Shown: one piece after another, positions 24,683 through 33,840 of the stretch
How the letters are laid out: every line of letters starts with the position of its first letter
Position numbering within the stretch: the first letter of the stretch is position 1
Source: Ignavibacteriota bacterium
GTDB lineage: Bacteria; Bacteroidota; Ignavibacteria; UBA10030; UBA6906
Length of the DNA stretch: 64,000 nucleotides
Direction of reading: 5' to 3'
Assembly (NCBI GenBank): GCA_016707525.1
Contig: JADJHP010000008.1
Location: forward strand, 248,001-312,000
The notes under the pieces: generated by a model
What the model saw: only the letters and a program-made list of their open reading frames with translations
Database searches by the model: none
Told to the model about the DNA's origin: nothing
Made by a program: the position numbers and the translations under genes

Positions 24683-26092
24683 ATGACGCGCCTCCCGGAA
24701 TCGGCCCTCCACCGGATCTGGGAACGGCACAGCGTTCTCCTCCCCCGCCTGCGCACCCGCGATGGCCGCGCGGTCAGGATCATCCGCGCCGGCACACCGA
24801 ACCCCGACAGCGGCCCCGATTTTCTCGGGGCCGTTCTCCGCATCGGCGCTACGACGTTCCGCGGCGATGTGGAGATCCATACGACCTCCACGGGATGGCA
24901 TCACCACCATCACCATACCGACCCGCGGTATAACCGCGTGATCCTCCATGTCGTGGCCGAAGACCCGGACACCAGCCCGGCCGCATGCACGGCATCCGGA
25001 CGGCGTCTGCCAGTCCTCATCCTCCCCGCCATCGTTCCCCATACAGCCGTCCATGCATCCGATAGGGATCGCATCGTTACTTCGTGTGTGACGCGGCTGC
25101 AAAGCAACGGCGATCCGCGGGCGATGCTTGCCCGCCTTGGCCGGGCACGGCTCCGGCGGAAGGCACGCCGGTTCGAACACCGACTCCGGCAACTCGTCGC
25201 AGAAGAACACGGCATCGTCGCCGAACCGGAACCCTCCTACGCAACCCGGGAGCGCATCGGTCCGCACCCGGCATATGCGTGGCCACTACGCACGCTGCGC
25301 GAGCCGCACCTCTGGGAGCAACTCGCCTACGAAGGCATGATGGAATCGATGGGGTACGCGCGGAACAGTGCCGCGTTCCTGCTCCTGTCGCGGACGATCA
25401 CCTTGCGCATGCTGCGGGGTCGTGGACTCACCGATGTCGATGGGGTCATGGGGATGCTCTTCGGCGCAGCAGGACTGCTGCCGGCCCCGGAAACACTGGA
25501 TGATCCTGATGCTGCCGTGTGTGTCCGCCGGCTCCGGCGCCACTGGCACACGGCCGCAGCGTCGTTGGACCATTCACGCCTCACCGGGGCCGACTGGGTC
25601 TTCTTCCGGTTGCGGCCGGCGAACTTCCCCACCGCGCGGATCGCTGCCGTCGCATATCTTCTGCCGGTGCTCTTCGCAGACCGGCGCCTGTGCGCCATCA
25701 TGCGTGATGCGGTGTACGGGGTTGGACCGGTCCGTGCGCGGCTGCGCCGGCTGCAGTGCGCCTGCGCCATCGCTCCGGAGGGGTACTGGTCGCACCATCT
25801 GCATTTCCGGGACCGGTGGAAGGATCGCGGCATACGTCTCGGGCGGGACCGCATCGCGATCATCATGATGAATGCTCTGGTTCCCGCTGCTCTTGCGTAT
25901 GCCCGGGTCACGCATGATCGCCGTCTCGCACGGAAGGTCTACGCATTGGCACGCGACATCCCACCCCCCCATGAACCGGCGATCATCCGGGAGATACGCG
26001 CGCATGGGCTGAACAAGGAGATGAAGCTGACAGCAATGGAGGAAATGGGGCTGCTGGAACTCCGGAGCCGGGAGGAGAGAAGATGGACGTAA
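24683..26092 (+). CDS. DUF2851 family protein with native six-His run
   Basis: This 469-aa member of DUF2851, a Bacteroidota-typical family of unknown function, shows LHRIWERHSVLLPRLRTRDG, NPDSGPDFLGAVLRIG, FRGDVEIHTTSTGW and YNRVILHVV. The motif GDVEIH-x5-W-H-x-H with a following VILHVV resembles a metal site. Here it is expanded to six consecutive His (73-78). The C-terminal half is Arg-rich and helical. It follows pyrF with no gap, so it is probably co-transcribed. Confidence 0.85.
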   Translation: MTRLPESALHRIWERHSVLLPRLRTRDGRAVRIIRAGTPNPDSGPDFLGAVLRIGATTFRGDVEIHTTSTGWHHHHHHTDPRYNRVILHVVAEDPDTSPAACTASGRRLPVLILPAIVPHTAVHASDRDRIVTSCVTRLQSNGDPRAMLARLGRARLRRKARRFEHRLRQLVAEEHGIVAEPEPSYATRERIGPHPAYAWPLRTLREPHLWEQLAYEGMMESMGYARNSAAFLLLSRTITLRMLRGRGLTDVDGVMGMLFGAAGLLPAPETLDDPDAAVCVRRLRRHWHTAAASLDHSRLTGADWVFFRLRPANFPTARIAAVAYLLPVLFADRRLCAIMRDAVYGVGPVRARLRRLQCACAIAPEGYWSHHLHFRDRWKDRGIRLGRDRIAIIMMNALVPAALAYARVTHDRRLARKVYALARDIPPPHEPAIIREIRAHGLNKEMKLTAMEEMGLLELRSREERRWT

Positions 26093-26137
26093 GAGGGAGA
26101 TAGCGGCGACGCACGAATGAGGAGCGTCCCCAACAAA

Positions 26138-26177
26138 GAAGAAGGAAGAAGAGGCACAACACTCTTCTTCCTTCTTC
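26138..26177. terminator. Perfect 16-bp hairpin between convergent genes
   Basis: GAAGAAGGAAGAAGAG (26138-26153) pairs exactly with 26162-26177 around an 8-base loop. It lies between the convergent DUF2851 gene and the outer-membrane protein gene, and both flanks are purine/pyrimidine rich. It fits a bidirectional terminator. Confidence 0.55.
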
Positions 26178-26200
26178 CTTCGTCCGTGGTCCTTGCTACC

Positions 26201-26815
26201 CTAGAAGGTGATCCCGATCGAGATCGGGATGTACGTGCTCGTTTCCCCTTCCGTCATGATCCACGTGTACTTGCCTTCGATGAAGAGCGTGATGCCGACC
26301 TTCAGATCGACGCCGGCGCCCACATTGAATGCGGTCTTGGTCTCACCTTTCACGCCGGCGATCGTTCCCTGCTGGATCCCGTTCATCTTGATCGTCGCAT
26401 CGTTCACGGAGATGCTCGCCAGCCCGATACCGCCGGTCATGTAGGGCGTCACGATCGGCAACGGAAGGATCGCCCACTTCAGGTTCACATTACCCGACAG
26501 GATGTTGATGCGTCCGCCATCGATGCTGAACATCGATGCCGCAGACCCGGTCAGCTTCGCAAGCGCTTCCTGATACTTCCCGTTGTCCGGCGCGAACGAG
26601 ATATAATCGCCGGAGACCCGCAGGGAAAGGATCGCGAACGAGATATCAAGGTGCGCTCCCCCTCCCAATCCCGAACCATAGACACTCTTCATAGGTTCGG
26701 CGACATTGATGGACCCGATATTGCCCTGGACCCCGAACTTTACCGACGGCATCTGAGCAAAGGAGATCGATGCAGCCACCACGAGCACCGTAACGAGGAG
26801 TAGAGACTTCTTCAT
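26201..26815 (-). CDS. Small outer-membrane beta-barrel protein
   Basis: The 204-aa protein has a signal peptide (KKSLLLVTVLVVAASISFAQ) and a beta-rich mature part ending in Phe (YIPISIGITF), as expected for an eight-strand outer-membrane barrel. Strands such as VKFGVQGNIGSINV, AHLDISFAILSLRVSGDYI and TLFIEGKYTWIM alternate hydrophobic residues. The ATG at 26815 is chosen because GGAGGT lies seven bases upstream. It is the last gene after the large TPR and GATase-like genes. Function is unknown. Confidence 0.7.
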   Translation of the reverse strand: MKKSLLLVTVLVVAASISFAQMPSVKFGVQGNIGSINVAEPMKSVYGSGLGGGAHLDISFAILSLRVSGDYISFAPDNGKYQEALAKLTGSAASMFSIDGGRINILSGNVNLKWAILPLPIVTPYMTGGIGLASISVNDATIKMNGIQQGTIAGVKGETKTAFNVGAGVDLKVGITLFIEGKYTWIMTEGETSTYIPISIGITF

Positions 26816-26841
26816 ACAGGACCTCCGCTTGTTGATGTTGT

Positions 26842-28185
26842 TCATGTTTTTTGTTGCTTCTTCTTTGCTGCCGGAAACAGAATGTTGTTCAGGATCAGCC
26901 GGTACCCCGGCGAATTCTTGTGCAGGGAAAGGTTGGTGGGCGGGTCGCCGACCGCATGCTGGTAATCCTCCGGATCGTGCCCGCCGTAGAACGTGAACGT
27001 GCCGCGCCCCACGTTCCCGTGCAGGTACCGCACCTGATCCATCCCGTCGCGCTCCGCAAGGATGATGCAGGAGCGCTTCACCAGCGACTTCTTGAAGTTC
27101 GTCGTCTGCCCGAGGAACCCTTTGAGCACGTTCACATGGCATTGCGTGAGCATGGTCGGCACCGGATCGAACTTTGCCGAGAACTCAAACAGTGTGAAGT
27201 AGTCCGTCTCCGGATCCTGCAGCGCAAGCACATCGCTCGGCGGCTGGTCGATGTCGGAGTACTCGTAGCGCAGCGGATTCCTCTCAAGGCTGAAATCGGT
27301 GAACGCAAAGGTCCTGGAGTAATCCAGCCTCGACTGCGCGTCACGGTCCGGAGGATCACCGTCATACATCACGTCGCAGATGTCGGTGTTCTCCGCGGCC
27401 AGCGCGATGTCGTACGAGTCCGCTGCCGAGCACATCGCGAAGAGGAACCCTCCGTTCGCCACGTAGTCGCGTATCGTCCGCACCACGGCCTTCTTCAACT
27501 CCGACACCTTCCGGAAGCCGAGCTTCTTCGCTTCTGCTTCCTGCATCACCTGCTGTTCGATATACCAGCTCGCGCCCGCGAAGGATGCGTAGAATTTCCC
27601 GTACTGACCGGTGAAGTCCTCGTGATGCAGATGCAGCCAGTCGTACTCGTTCAGCTTTCCACCGAGCACTTCCGTGTCCCACAACTTCTCATACGTGATC
27701 TCCGCATACTCGAGGGCAAGTGTTACGGCATCGTCCCACGGCTGGAACCCGGGCGGCACGTACACCGCAATGCGCGGGGCCTTCTCGAGCCTCACCACAT
27801 CCATATTGTTGTCGTCGCGCTGGACCTCCTCATAGATCCCGGCCGCCTGCCCACCGCCAATGCTCTGCGCGGCAATGCCGCGCACACGGCACTCGGTGAC
27901 CAGCAGCGGGTTGCTGTCCATCATGAACGAGCCGCCGCGATAGTTCAGCAGCCAGTCCACCTCGATGTTCTTCGTCAACGCCCAGTAGGCGATGCCGTAC
28001 GCCTTCAGATGATCGGTCTGCTCGAGATCCATCGGGATCAACAGTTTGTCGGCGGCAACGGCACGCGGGGTCAGCATGCCACCTGCAAGAATGAGCAGTG
28101 CAGCAGCAACAGCATGCGGGGGAAGCAGTCCTCCCGCGACCGCCCGGAGCGCTGCGGTGGCAGAGGTACGGATGCGGGTTCTCAC
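26842..28185 (-). CDS. Exported GATase-like protein (often labelled asparagine synthetase B in Bacteroidota)
   Basis: The 447-aa protein has a long signal peptide ending RAVAA. The start of the mature part, LLIPMDLEQTDHLKAYGIAY then WAL, and LLNYRGGSFMMDSNP are hallmarks of a Bacteroidota family that databases often call asparagine synthetase B. I see no asparagine synthetase catalytic domain. DYVANGGFLFAMCSAADSYD and TFTFYGGHDPEDY suggest a class I glutamine-amidotransferase-like (ThuA/DUF4159-like) fold with a Cys in the elbow position. The GTG start overlaps the TPR stop (GTGA). True function is unknown. Confidence 0.6.
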   Translation of the reverse strand: MRTRIRTSATAALRAVAGGLLPPHAVAAALLILAGGMLTPRAVAADKLLIPMDLEQTDHLKAYGIAYWALTKNIEVDWLLNYRGGSFMMDSNPLLVTECRVRGIAAQSIGGGQAAGIYEEVQRDDNNMDVVRLEKAPRIAVYVPPGFQPWDDAVTLALEYAEITYEKLWDTEVLGGKLNEYDWLHLHHEDFTGQYGKFYASFAGASWYIEQQVMQEAEAKKLGFRKVSELKKAVVRTIRDYVANGGFLFAMCSAADSYDIALAAENTDICDVMYDGDPPDRDAQSRLDYSRTFAFTDFSLERNPLRYEYSDIDQPPSDVLALQDPETDYFTLFEFSAKFDPVPTMLTQCHVNVLKGFLGQTTNFKKSLVKRSCIILAERDGMDQVRYLHGNVGRGTFTFYGGHDPEDYQHAVGDPPTNLSLHKNSPGYRLILNNILFPAAKKKQQKT

Positions 28186-30044
28186 AGAGCATCCCCCCGT
28201 AACTGGCGGATCCGTTTGCGTGCCTCACCCGCGAACACCGATGTCGGGAACTCCACCAGGAGCCGTTCGTATGATGCGATGGCATCCTCCCTGGCATGAA
28301 GCCCGAACTGCTGGACGGTGGCCTTCAGAAAGAGTGCACGGTCCGGCACACGGCACTGCTCGCGCAGGTCGGTGAGGAGCCGGTCACATGCCGCAACAGC
28401 CTCCCTGGCCATGCCAGCACGCAGAGACAGTGTCGCCGAACGCAGGACCGCATCATCCACGATCGGCGTGCGCGGATACCGCGACACGAGTTCCGCGAGC
28501 ACGGCGATCGCTTCGGTATTCTTTCTCTGGTGTGCGAGGAATTCGGCCTTGCCGAACAGCGTGAGAGCGGCCGGTGCTGCCTGTGCATTCTCTTCGAGCA
28601 GCGCGCGAAGGTCCAGCGCATCGTTGGCGAAATCGTGCTCGGTGTTGCTCGAGATGCTGTCCAGCAGGGCCATGGCATCCGGGATACGGCCGTTGTAGAA
28701 GGCGATTCCGGCAAGGCGGAGCCGCGCTTCGTCCAGCTGGTCGGGCGTGGCGCCGGGCACAACCGCTACGCCCCGGAATGCCGTGGCGGCCGCGGTGGTA
28801 TCGGCGCGGCATAATTGGATCTCGCCCAGGCGGAGTTGCACGTCGGTGCGCAGCATCTGGGACGCCGCGGGCGAGGCGAGGATACGCTGGAACGTCTGGA
28901 GCGACTGGTCCAGATCGAAATACTGGCGGAGGTGGATCGTCCCGCTCTGATAGAGGGCCCGTGCCGCGAATTCCGTGTTGGGAAACTCCGTGACGATCGC
29001 GTCGAACGACGCCAGGGCGCCGGCGAACCGTGTCCGCGATTCCGATGCCGGCCGGAGGTCCGGCGTGCCGGTCACCTGCAGGCTATCGCGCGCGATCTGC
29101 AACTCCATTGCGGCGCAGGCAGCACCGTACCGGGCCTGCGGGATGCGCGGGGCAGGAAGGTCGCGGTCCAACGCCTCGCGGTACGCATTCGACGCTACAT
29201 CGTAGGCATGCTCACGGTACACGCGCTCCGCAAAATCGAGGATCGCAACGCCGCGGGCGGACGAGAGCTCGTCGATGTGGCGGTAGACATCGAAGGCCTG
29301 CGGGAAGTCCTTCCCTTCGAGGTAGAGCCAGCCCAGGAGTTCGTACAGGCGGAGGTTCTCCCCATTGCGCAGGGCCTCACGCACCGCCGCGATGGACGCG
29401 CTCCGCCCCTCCTCTTTCCAACTGTACATGCCCATGCGTGATTGCACGAACGCGATCTGGGAGGGATTCGCGCTGAGCCACTGGAGGTATTCCCGCGTCG
29501 CCCCGGCGTACTCCATGGTCGCCGAGAGCAATTGCGCCAGTTCAAGGGTGAAAAGCCCGGGATCCTTGCACCCTATCCGCCCTTTGCGGTAGGCTTCTGC
29601 TGCCCTGTCCAGCAGCCTGTTCTCCACGAACGTCGATGCGAGCGTGCGGTATGTCTGCTGTGCCGCCGGGGCAAGCGACATGGCCTGATCCCATGCCGCG
29701 GTGGCCAGGTGCTCATCGCCGGACCGATAGTAGGCGGTACCGAGCATTGCATGGAGGGCGACATCGGAGGGAAAGAATTGCAGACGGGCCTTGATGACCG
29801 CCACGGCCTCTTCGTACCGCTTCAGGGCCATGGCGGTGCGGTGGACACCGTCAAAGAAGGCGTAGTTCTGCGGATCGCGCCGGAAGAGGTCGCGATACAC
29901 TTCCGCCGCCCGTTCATGCTCACCGGCCTGCTCGAGGCCCTGGGCTAAACGAAACTTTGCCTGCAGGTCCGGCGTTTGACTACGTGTGCCAGCCGGGACG
30001 AGCAGCATCAGAATGAGGCAAAAAGCCGCATAGATATTGCGCAT
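28182..30044 (-). CDS. Exported TPR-repeat protein
   Basis: The 620-aa protein has a signal peptide (IYAAFCLILMLLVPAGTRSQ). Some 14 TPR-like repeats fill the rest (GEHERAAEVYRDLFRRDPQN, LATAAWDQAMSLAPAAQQTY, AREDAIASYERLLVEFPTS). It probably acts in the periplasm as a scaffold, like outer-membrane assembly or gliding/T9SS accessory TPR proteins. The start at 30044 gives the signal peptide; the frame is open 133 codons further, antisense to dxr. The stop overlaps the next gene by 4 bases. The gene is divergent from dxr. Confidence 0.75.
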   Translation of the reverse strand: MRNIYAAFCLILMLLVPAGTRSQTPDLQAKFRLAQGLEQAGEHERAAEVYRDLFRRDPQNYAFFDGVHRTAMALKRYEEAVAVIKARLQFFPSDVALHAMLGTAYYRSGDEHLATAAWDQAMSLAPAAQQTYRTLASTFVENRLLDRAAEAYRKGRIGCKDPGLFTLELAQLLSATMEYAGATREYLQWLSANPSQIAFVQSRMGMYSWKEEGRSASIAAVREALRNGENLRLYELLGWLYLEGKDFPQAFDVYRHIDELSSARGVAILDFAERVYREHAYDVASNAYREALDRDLPAPRIPQARYGAACAAMELQIARDSLQVTGTPDLRPASESRTRFAGALASFDAIVTEFPNTEFAARALYQSGTIHLRQYFDLDQSLQTFQRILASPAASQMLRTDVQLRLGEIQLCRADTTAAATAFRGVAVVPGATPDQLDEARLRLAGIAFYNGRIPDAMALLDSISSNTEHDFANDALDLRALLEENAQAAPAALTLFGKAEFLAHQRKNTEAIAVLAELVSRYPRTPIVDDAVLRSATLSLRAGMAREAVAACDRLLTDLREQCRVPDRALFLKATVQQFGLHAREDAIASYERLLVEFPTSVFAGEARKRIRQLRGDAL

Positions 30045-30070
30045 ACGAAGGAAATGTACCTTCCTCCGGC

Positions 30071-30101
30071 TTGATATACAAGCACCGTTTATGTACCTTG
30101 A
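30071..30101 (+). promoter_or_regulatory. Possible Bacteroidota-type promoter before dxr
   Basis: TTG (30071-30073) followed after 20 bases by TACCTTGA (30094-30101) partly fits TTG-N20-TAnnTTTG. It lies in the 75-base gap shared with the divergent TPR gene. Support is weak. Confidence 0.25.
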
Positions 30102-30119
30102 TGACATTCCTGGAGTGCT

Positions 30120-31286
30120 GTGAAACGTCCCACCAACATTGCCATACTCGGCTCCACTGGCTCGATCGGCCGCAGCAGTCTCGAGGTGATCGAGGCAATG
30201 CCGGACCGCTTCCGCGTTACCTGTCTTACTGCACACCGTAATACCGACATTCTTGCCGAACAGGTACGCCGGTTCAAGCCCCGGGCGGTCGTTGTGACCG
30301 ATCCCTCCCGCGCCGGAGATCTGCGCGCACGGGTGGATGGTGCGACGGAGGTGTTGAGTGGCGACAGTGCCCTCCTCGATGTGGTGGCACGGGAGGATGT
30401 GGATATCGTCATCAGCGCGCTTGTCGGTTTCGCGGGGCTCCATCCCACGTTACGCGCCATCGAAGCGGGCAAGGACATCGCCCTCGCGAACAAGGAAACC
30501 CTTGTCGTCGGCGGCGAGCTGGTCATGGCGAAGGTGCGGGAGCACAAGGTCCGCCTCCTCCCGGTCGACAGCGAGCACAGCGCGATCCTCCAGTGCCTGC
30601 AGGGCGAGGACCCTCACAGCGTCAACCGGTTGATCCTCACCGCGTCGGGTGGCCCGTTCCTGAACACGCCGCGCGAGGAGATGGCAGACATCACCCCGGC
30701 GCGGGCGCTGAAGCATCCGACCTGGACGATGGGGGCCAAGATCACGATCGATTCCGCCACGCTGATGAACAAGGGGCTGGAAGTGATCGAGGCGCAGTGG
30801 CTGTTCGGGCTCCCGGCAGAACGGATCGAAGTGATCGTCCACCCGCAATCCATCATCCACTCGATGGTGGAATTCGTGGACGGGTCGGTGAAGGCGCAAC
30901 TGGGCATCCCGGACATGAAGTTGCCCATTCAATATGCGCTCACCTATCCCGAACGCCCGCCGTCCGGTTTCAAGCGGGTGGATTTTGCGGCGCTCGGGCG
31001 GCTGACCTTCCAGGACCCCGACACCGAACGGTTCCCCTGCCTTTCCCTTGCCTTCCGGGCGATGCGTGAAGGCGGCACGGCACCGGCGGTCCTGAATGCA
31101 GCCAATGAAGCAGCGGTAGCCCTCTTCCTCGACGGGAAGATCGGCTTCACCGCCATCCCCGAACTGATCGCGCAGACGATGGATGCACTTCCACCGTCGG
31201 GCGCTGTGACACTGGAGTTGATAGATCGAGCAGATCGTGATGCGCGGGCGTTCGTCGCGCAGGCGGCTGCGGTATTCTCACACTGA
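30120..31286 (+). CDS. dxr: 1-deoxy-D-xylulose 5-phosphate reductoisomerase
   Basis: It makes MEP from DXP using NADPH in isoprenoid synthesis. The Rossmann motif is ILGSTGSIGRSSLEVI, and ANKETLVVGG, LLPVDSEHSAI, LTASGGPFLNTP and MGAKITIDSATLMNKGLE are substrate and metal motifs. The length of 388 aa is normal. It starts with GTG (GTGAAACGT) preceded by TGGAG. rseP follows after 14 bases, a conserved pairing near uppS/cdsA in many genomes, although those two are not here. Confidence 0.95.
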   Translation: MKRPTNIAILGSTGSIGRSSLEVIEAMPDRFRVTCLTAHRNTDILAEQVRRFKPRAVVVTDPSRAGDLRARVDGATEVLSGDSALLDVVAREDVDIVISALVGFAGLHPTLRAIEAGKDIALANKETLVVGGELVMAKVREHKVRLLPVDSEHSAILQCLQGEDPHSVNRLILTASGGPFLNTPREEMADITPARALKHPTWTMGAKITIDSATLMNKGLEVIEAQWLFGLPAERIEVIVHPQSIIHSMVEFVDGSVKAQLGIPDMKLPIQYALTYPERPPSGFKRVDFAALGRLTFQDPDTERFPCLSLAFRAMREGGTAPAVLNAANEAAVALFLDGKIGFTAIPELIAQTMDALPPSGAVTLELIDRADRDARAFVAQAAAVFSH

Positions 31287-31300
31287 CGGACGGTTGGCCC

Positions 31301-32617
31301 ATGGAGTTCCTCCAAACAGCGATGTATTTCATCCTCACGCTCGGCGTGCTGGTCTTCGTGCACGAATTCGGGCACTTCATCACCGCGAAACTTTCCGGCA
31401 TGAAGGTGGACCGTTTCTCGATCGGCTTTCCTCCCCGGGCATTCGGCAAGCAGATCGGCGAGACCGACTACTGTATCTCCTGGATCCCGATCGGCGGCTA
31501 CGTGAAGATCGCCGGGATGATCGATGAGAGCTTCGACACCGACTATCTCGCGCAGGCACCCCAGCCGTGGGAATTCCGCGCAAAGCCCGTCTGGCAGAAG
31601 ATGCTCGTCATCTCGGGCGGCGTGATCATGAACATCCTCCTCGCAATCGTCATCTTCTGGGGCATCAACTTCGTCCAGGGAACGGTCATCCGCGAGACGA
31701 CCACGATCGGGATGGTGGCAGAAGGAAGCGTGGCGCAGAAGAGCGGACTCCTGGGGGGCGACAGGATCGTCCGCATCAACGGTACCGCGATCACGCATTG
31801 GGATGAGATCCTGAACAGCGTGTACATCGATCAGGCCGGTGAGGATGTGCAATTCACGGTGAACCGCGCCGGATCCGAGATGGACATCACGATCCCGCGC
31901 TCCGCGATCCCCGAACCGAACGAGACGGCATTCGGGATCATCCCCGACCAGACCGAGATCCTCGTCGGCACGGTGCAGGGGGGCATGCCCGCCGACGCCA
32001 TCGGACTGAAGCCGGGTGACGTATTGACGGCGATCGGCGGCGAGAAGCTCGTCACCGATGCACAGGTGAAAGCGGTCGTGCAGCAGCATGCCGGCAAGCC
32101 CATTGCCATAGAGTGGCGCCGCGATGCCGCGATCATGAAAGGGACGGTCACGCCGACGGACGATGGCCGCATCGGGATCGGTTTCGGCTTGCGCTACACC
32201 GGGCCGACGCGCAAGGTGGAGTATTCGTTCTTCGGTGCCCTGCCCCACGCCCTGACGAATGTCGTGGATGTGAGCGTGTTGTTCGTGAAGCAGGTCTGGC
32301 AGATCATCGTCGGCAAGGTGGCGTTCGCCCAATCCGTGGGCGGCCCCATCAAGATCGCTCAGATGGCGACGCAGACGGCGGAGATGGGACTCCTGACCTA
32401 CCTCGGCTTCATGGCCCTGCTCAGCATGAGCCTGGCCATTCTCAATTTCCTCCCGTTCCCGGCGTTGGACGGCGGACACATGGTCTTCCTTGTGTACGAG
32501 GCCATCTTCAAGCGCGAAGTGCCGGTCAAGGTGCGCATGGCGCTGCAGAAGGCAGGGTTCGTCCTGTTGCTGGCGTTCATGGCGTTCGTACTTTATAACG
32601 ATATTCGGCAGTTCTAA
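31301..32617 (+). CDS. rseP: RIP site-2 metalloprotease RseP
   Basis: This membrane zinc protease performs the second cut of regulated intramembrane proteolysis, for example of anti-sigma factors. The zinc motif is HEFGH (residues 21-25), and NFLPFPALDGGHM near the C-terminus supplies the third ligand. Two PDZ-like segments lie between (AEGSVAQKSGLLGGDRIVRI and GGMPADAIGLKPGDVLTAI). It has four TM segments and 438 aa. Candidate substrates in this window include the single-TM anti-sigma factor at 50200; that is inference. Confidence 0.94.
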   Translation: MEFLQTAMYFILTLGVLVFVHEFGHFITAKLSGMKVDRFSIGFPPRAFGKQIGETDYCISWIPIGGYVKIAGMIDESFDTDYLAQAPQPWEFRAKPVWQKMLVISGGVIMNILLAIVIFWGINFVQGTVIRETTTIGMVAEGSVAQKSGLLGGDRIVRINGTAITHWDEILNSVYIDQAGEDVQFTVNRAGSEMDITIPRSAIPEPNETAFGIIPDQTEILVGTVQGGMPADAIGLKPGDVLTAIGGEKLVTDAQVKAVVQQHAGKPIAIEWRRDAAIMKGTVTPTDDGRIGIGFGLRYTGPTRKVEYSFFGALPHALTNVVDVSVLFVKQVWQIIVGKVAFAQSVGGPIKIAQMATQTAEMGLLTYLGFMALLSMSLAILNFLPFPALDGGHMVFLVYEAIFKREVPVKVRMALQKAGFVLLLAFMAFVLYNDIRQF

Positions 32618-32636
32618 CCCCTCCGGGGAGGTGCCT

Positions 32637-32668
32637 GTGTAGGGGCGGTGCATGCACCGCCCCTACAC
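32637..32668. repeat. 32-base perfect palindrome downstream of rseP
   Basis: The left half GTGTAGGGGCGGTGCA is followed at once by its exact reverse complement. It lies 20 bases after the rseP stop. It may terminate the dxr-rseP transcript. The end TGTAG and centre GCATGC are shared with the palindrome at 40390-40419, suggesting a repeat family. Confidence 0.6.
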
Positions 32669-32693
32669 TCTCCCGACACGCCCTCCCACCGTA

Positions 32694-32722
32694 TTGCTTG
32701 GCACCCGCCAAATTCTTATCAT
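32694..32722 (+). promoter_or_regulatory. Promoter for the FecR/CHASE2 operon
   Basis: TTGCTT (32694-32699), a 17-base spacer and TATCAT (32717-32722) form a reasonable -35/-10 pair about 45 bases ahead of the first gene of the operon. It lies in the only AT-richer patch of the gap. Confidence 0.35.
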
Positions 32723-32766
32723 ACCTCACTACACGCAGTTCTTCCACTTATCCTCGGGGCGATACC

Positions 32767-33819
32767 ATGAGAGCTCTTCTCTTCTTCATCGCCATCGTTG
32801 TTGTTGCGATGCCCGCAGCAGTGGCGCAATCGCCGGTCATCGACATCAGCACATCGACAGCGCCCGTGGATGTCCTCACCATTCAGGATGTCGATTTCAT
32901 CAACGCGTTGTCCCCGAAGTGGCTGTTCTCCATCGACCTTCGGATCCGCGGCGGCGTTCCTGCATCAGTGAATGCATCCATGGCGATCACGCTCGACGTC
33001 CAGATGGCGACCGGCGAATCCTTCACGCGTGTCTCATCATACTCCACCAAGCAGTTCGAGATACCCGGAACCCGTTCGTTCAGCAATCTCGACCTCGCCA
33101 GCCCGGCGGTCAAGGCCGAGTATGTGATCGATGACGTCGCGAAGAAGAGAATGGAACAGCTCGCCCTGCCCACAGGATATATGCCCGCAGGCATCTATAC
33201 CTTCAGCATCGAGGTCATGCTCGCCCGCTACAACACGACCTATGTCGCGAAATTCCGCTTCGTGCTGACCAACCCCTCGCGGCTCGATCTGGTGATGCCG
33301 ATGCAGAACGATCGTACCGTGAACGAATTCCCGCTGTTCCAGTGGACGTTCGACGGCCCGCGTTCGCGGCTGTCGGTGTTTGAGAAACTCCCCAACCAGT
33401 CATCCCTGGAAGAAGCCGTCAACGGCGTGCCGCACCTCTCCACCGAGGTCAGCACGACCTCGTTCCTGTACCCGTCGGCCGGTGTGCGCCCCCTCGAGCC
33501 AGGAAGGACCTACGTCTGGTTCGTGGAAGGGATCTACGGCAACACCAGCGGCCCGAGCAACACGGTGAAGAGCCAACTCCGCGCCTTCACCGTCTCCGCG
33601 GGCGGGTCCAACATGGTGATGGAGAACCTTCTCGCGGACCTCGAGAAGGCTCTCGGGCCGGCTCACAAGCCGGTGTTCGACAAGATCCGGAGCAGTCTGT
33701 TGTCGCCGACCGGACAGATGCGGGTGGATGGGAAGACGATCACGGTGAGCGACCTCGTGAAGCTCATCAATCAGTTCCGGTCCAACCCGAGCCACGTCAT
33801 CTCCACCGATCTCGAATAG
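32767..33819 (+). CDS. Exported protein of unknown function, first gene of FecR/CHASE2 operon
   Basis: The 350-aa protein has a signal peptide ending AAVAQ. The middle is beta-rich, and a fibronectin-like element occurs at about residues 210-280 (NEFPLFQWTFDGPRSRLSVF, LEPGRTYVWFVEGIYGNTSG). The C-terminal 70 residues are helical (MENLLADLEKALGPAHKPVF). I do not recognise a family. The ATG at 32767 gives a clean signal peptide. It is followed after about 20 bases by the FecR-domain gene in the same direction, so a joint envelope role is likely. Confidence 0.65.
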   Translation: MRALLFFIAIVVVAMPAAVAQSPVIDISTSTAPVDVLTIQDVDFINALSPKWLFSIDLRIRGGVPASVNASMAITLDVQMATGESFTRVSSYSTKQFEIPGTRSFSNLDLASPAVKAEYVIDDVAKKRMEQLALPTGYMPAGIYTFSIEVMLARYNTTYVAKFRFVLTNPSRLDLVMPMQNDRTVNEFPLFQWTFDGPRSRLSVFEKLPNQSSLEEAVNGVPHLSTEVSTTSFLYPSAGVRPLEPGRTYVWFVEGIYGNTSGPSNTVKSQLRAFTVSAGGSNMVMENLLADLEKALGPAHKPVFDKIRSSLLSPTGQMRVDGKTITVSDLVKLINQFRSNPSHVISTDLE

Positions 33820-33840
33820 CGCCTCCTTCCGGAGCTCCCC

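Noticed and set aside
24890..24925. Vector-derived His tag
   Set aside because: The six His lie inside a complete DUF2851 protein with native flanks and mixed codons.
30944..32653. Minus-strand 569-codon frame opposite rseP
   Set aside because: Asp/His/Arg-rich complement of a well-supported RseP gene with intact motifs.
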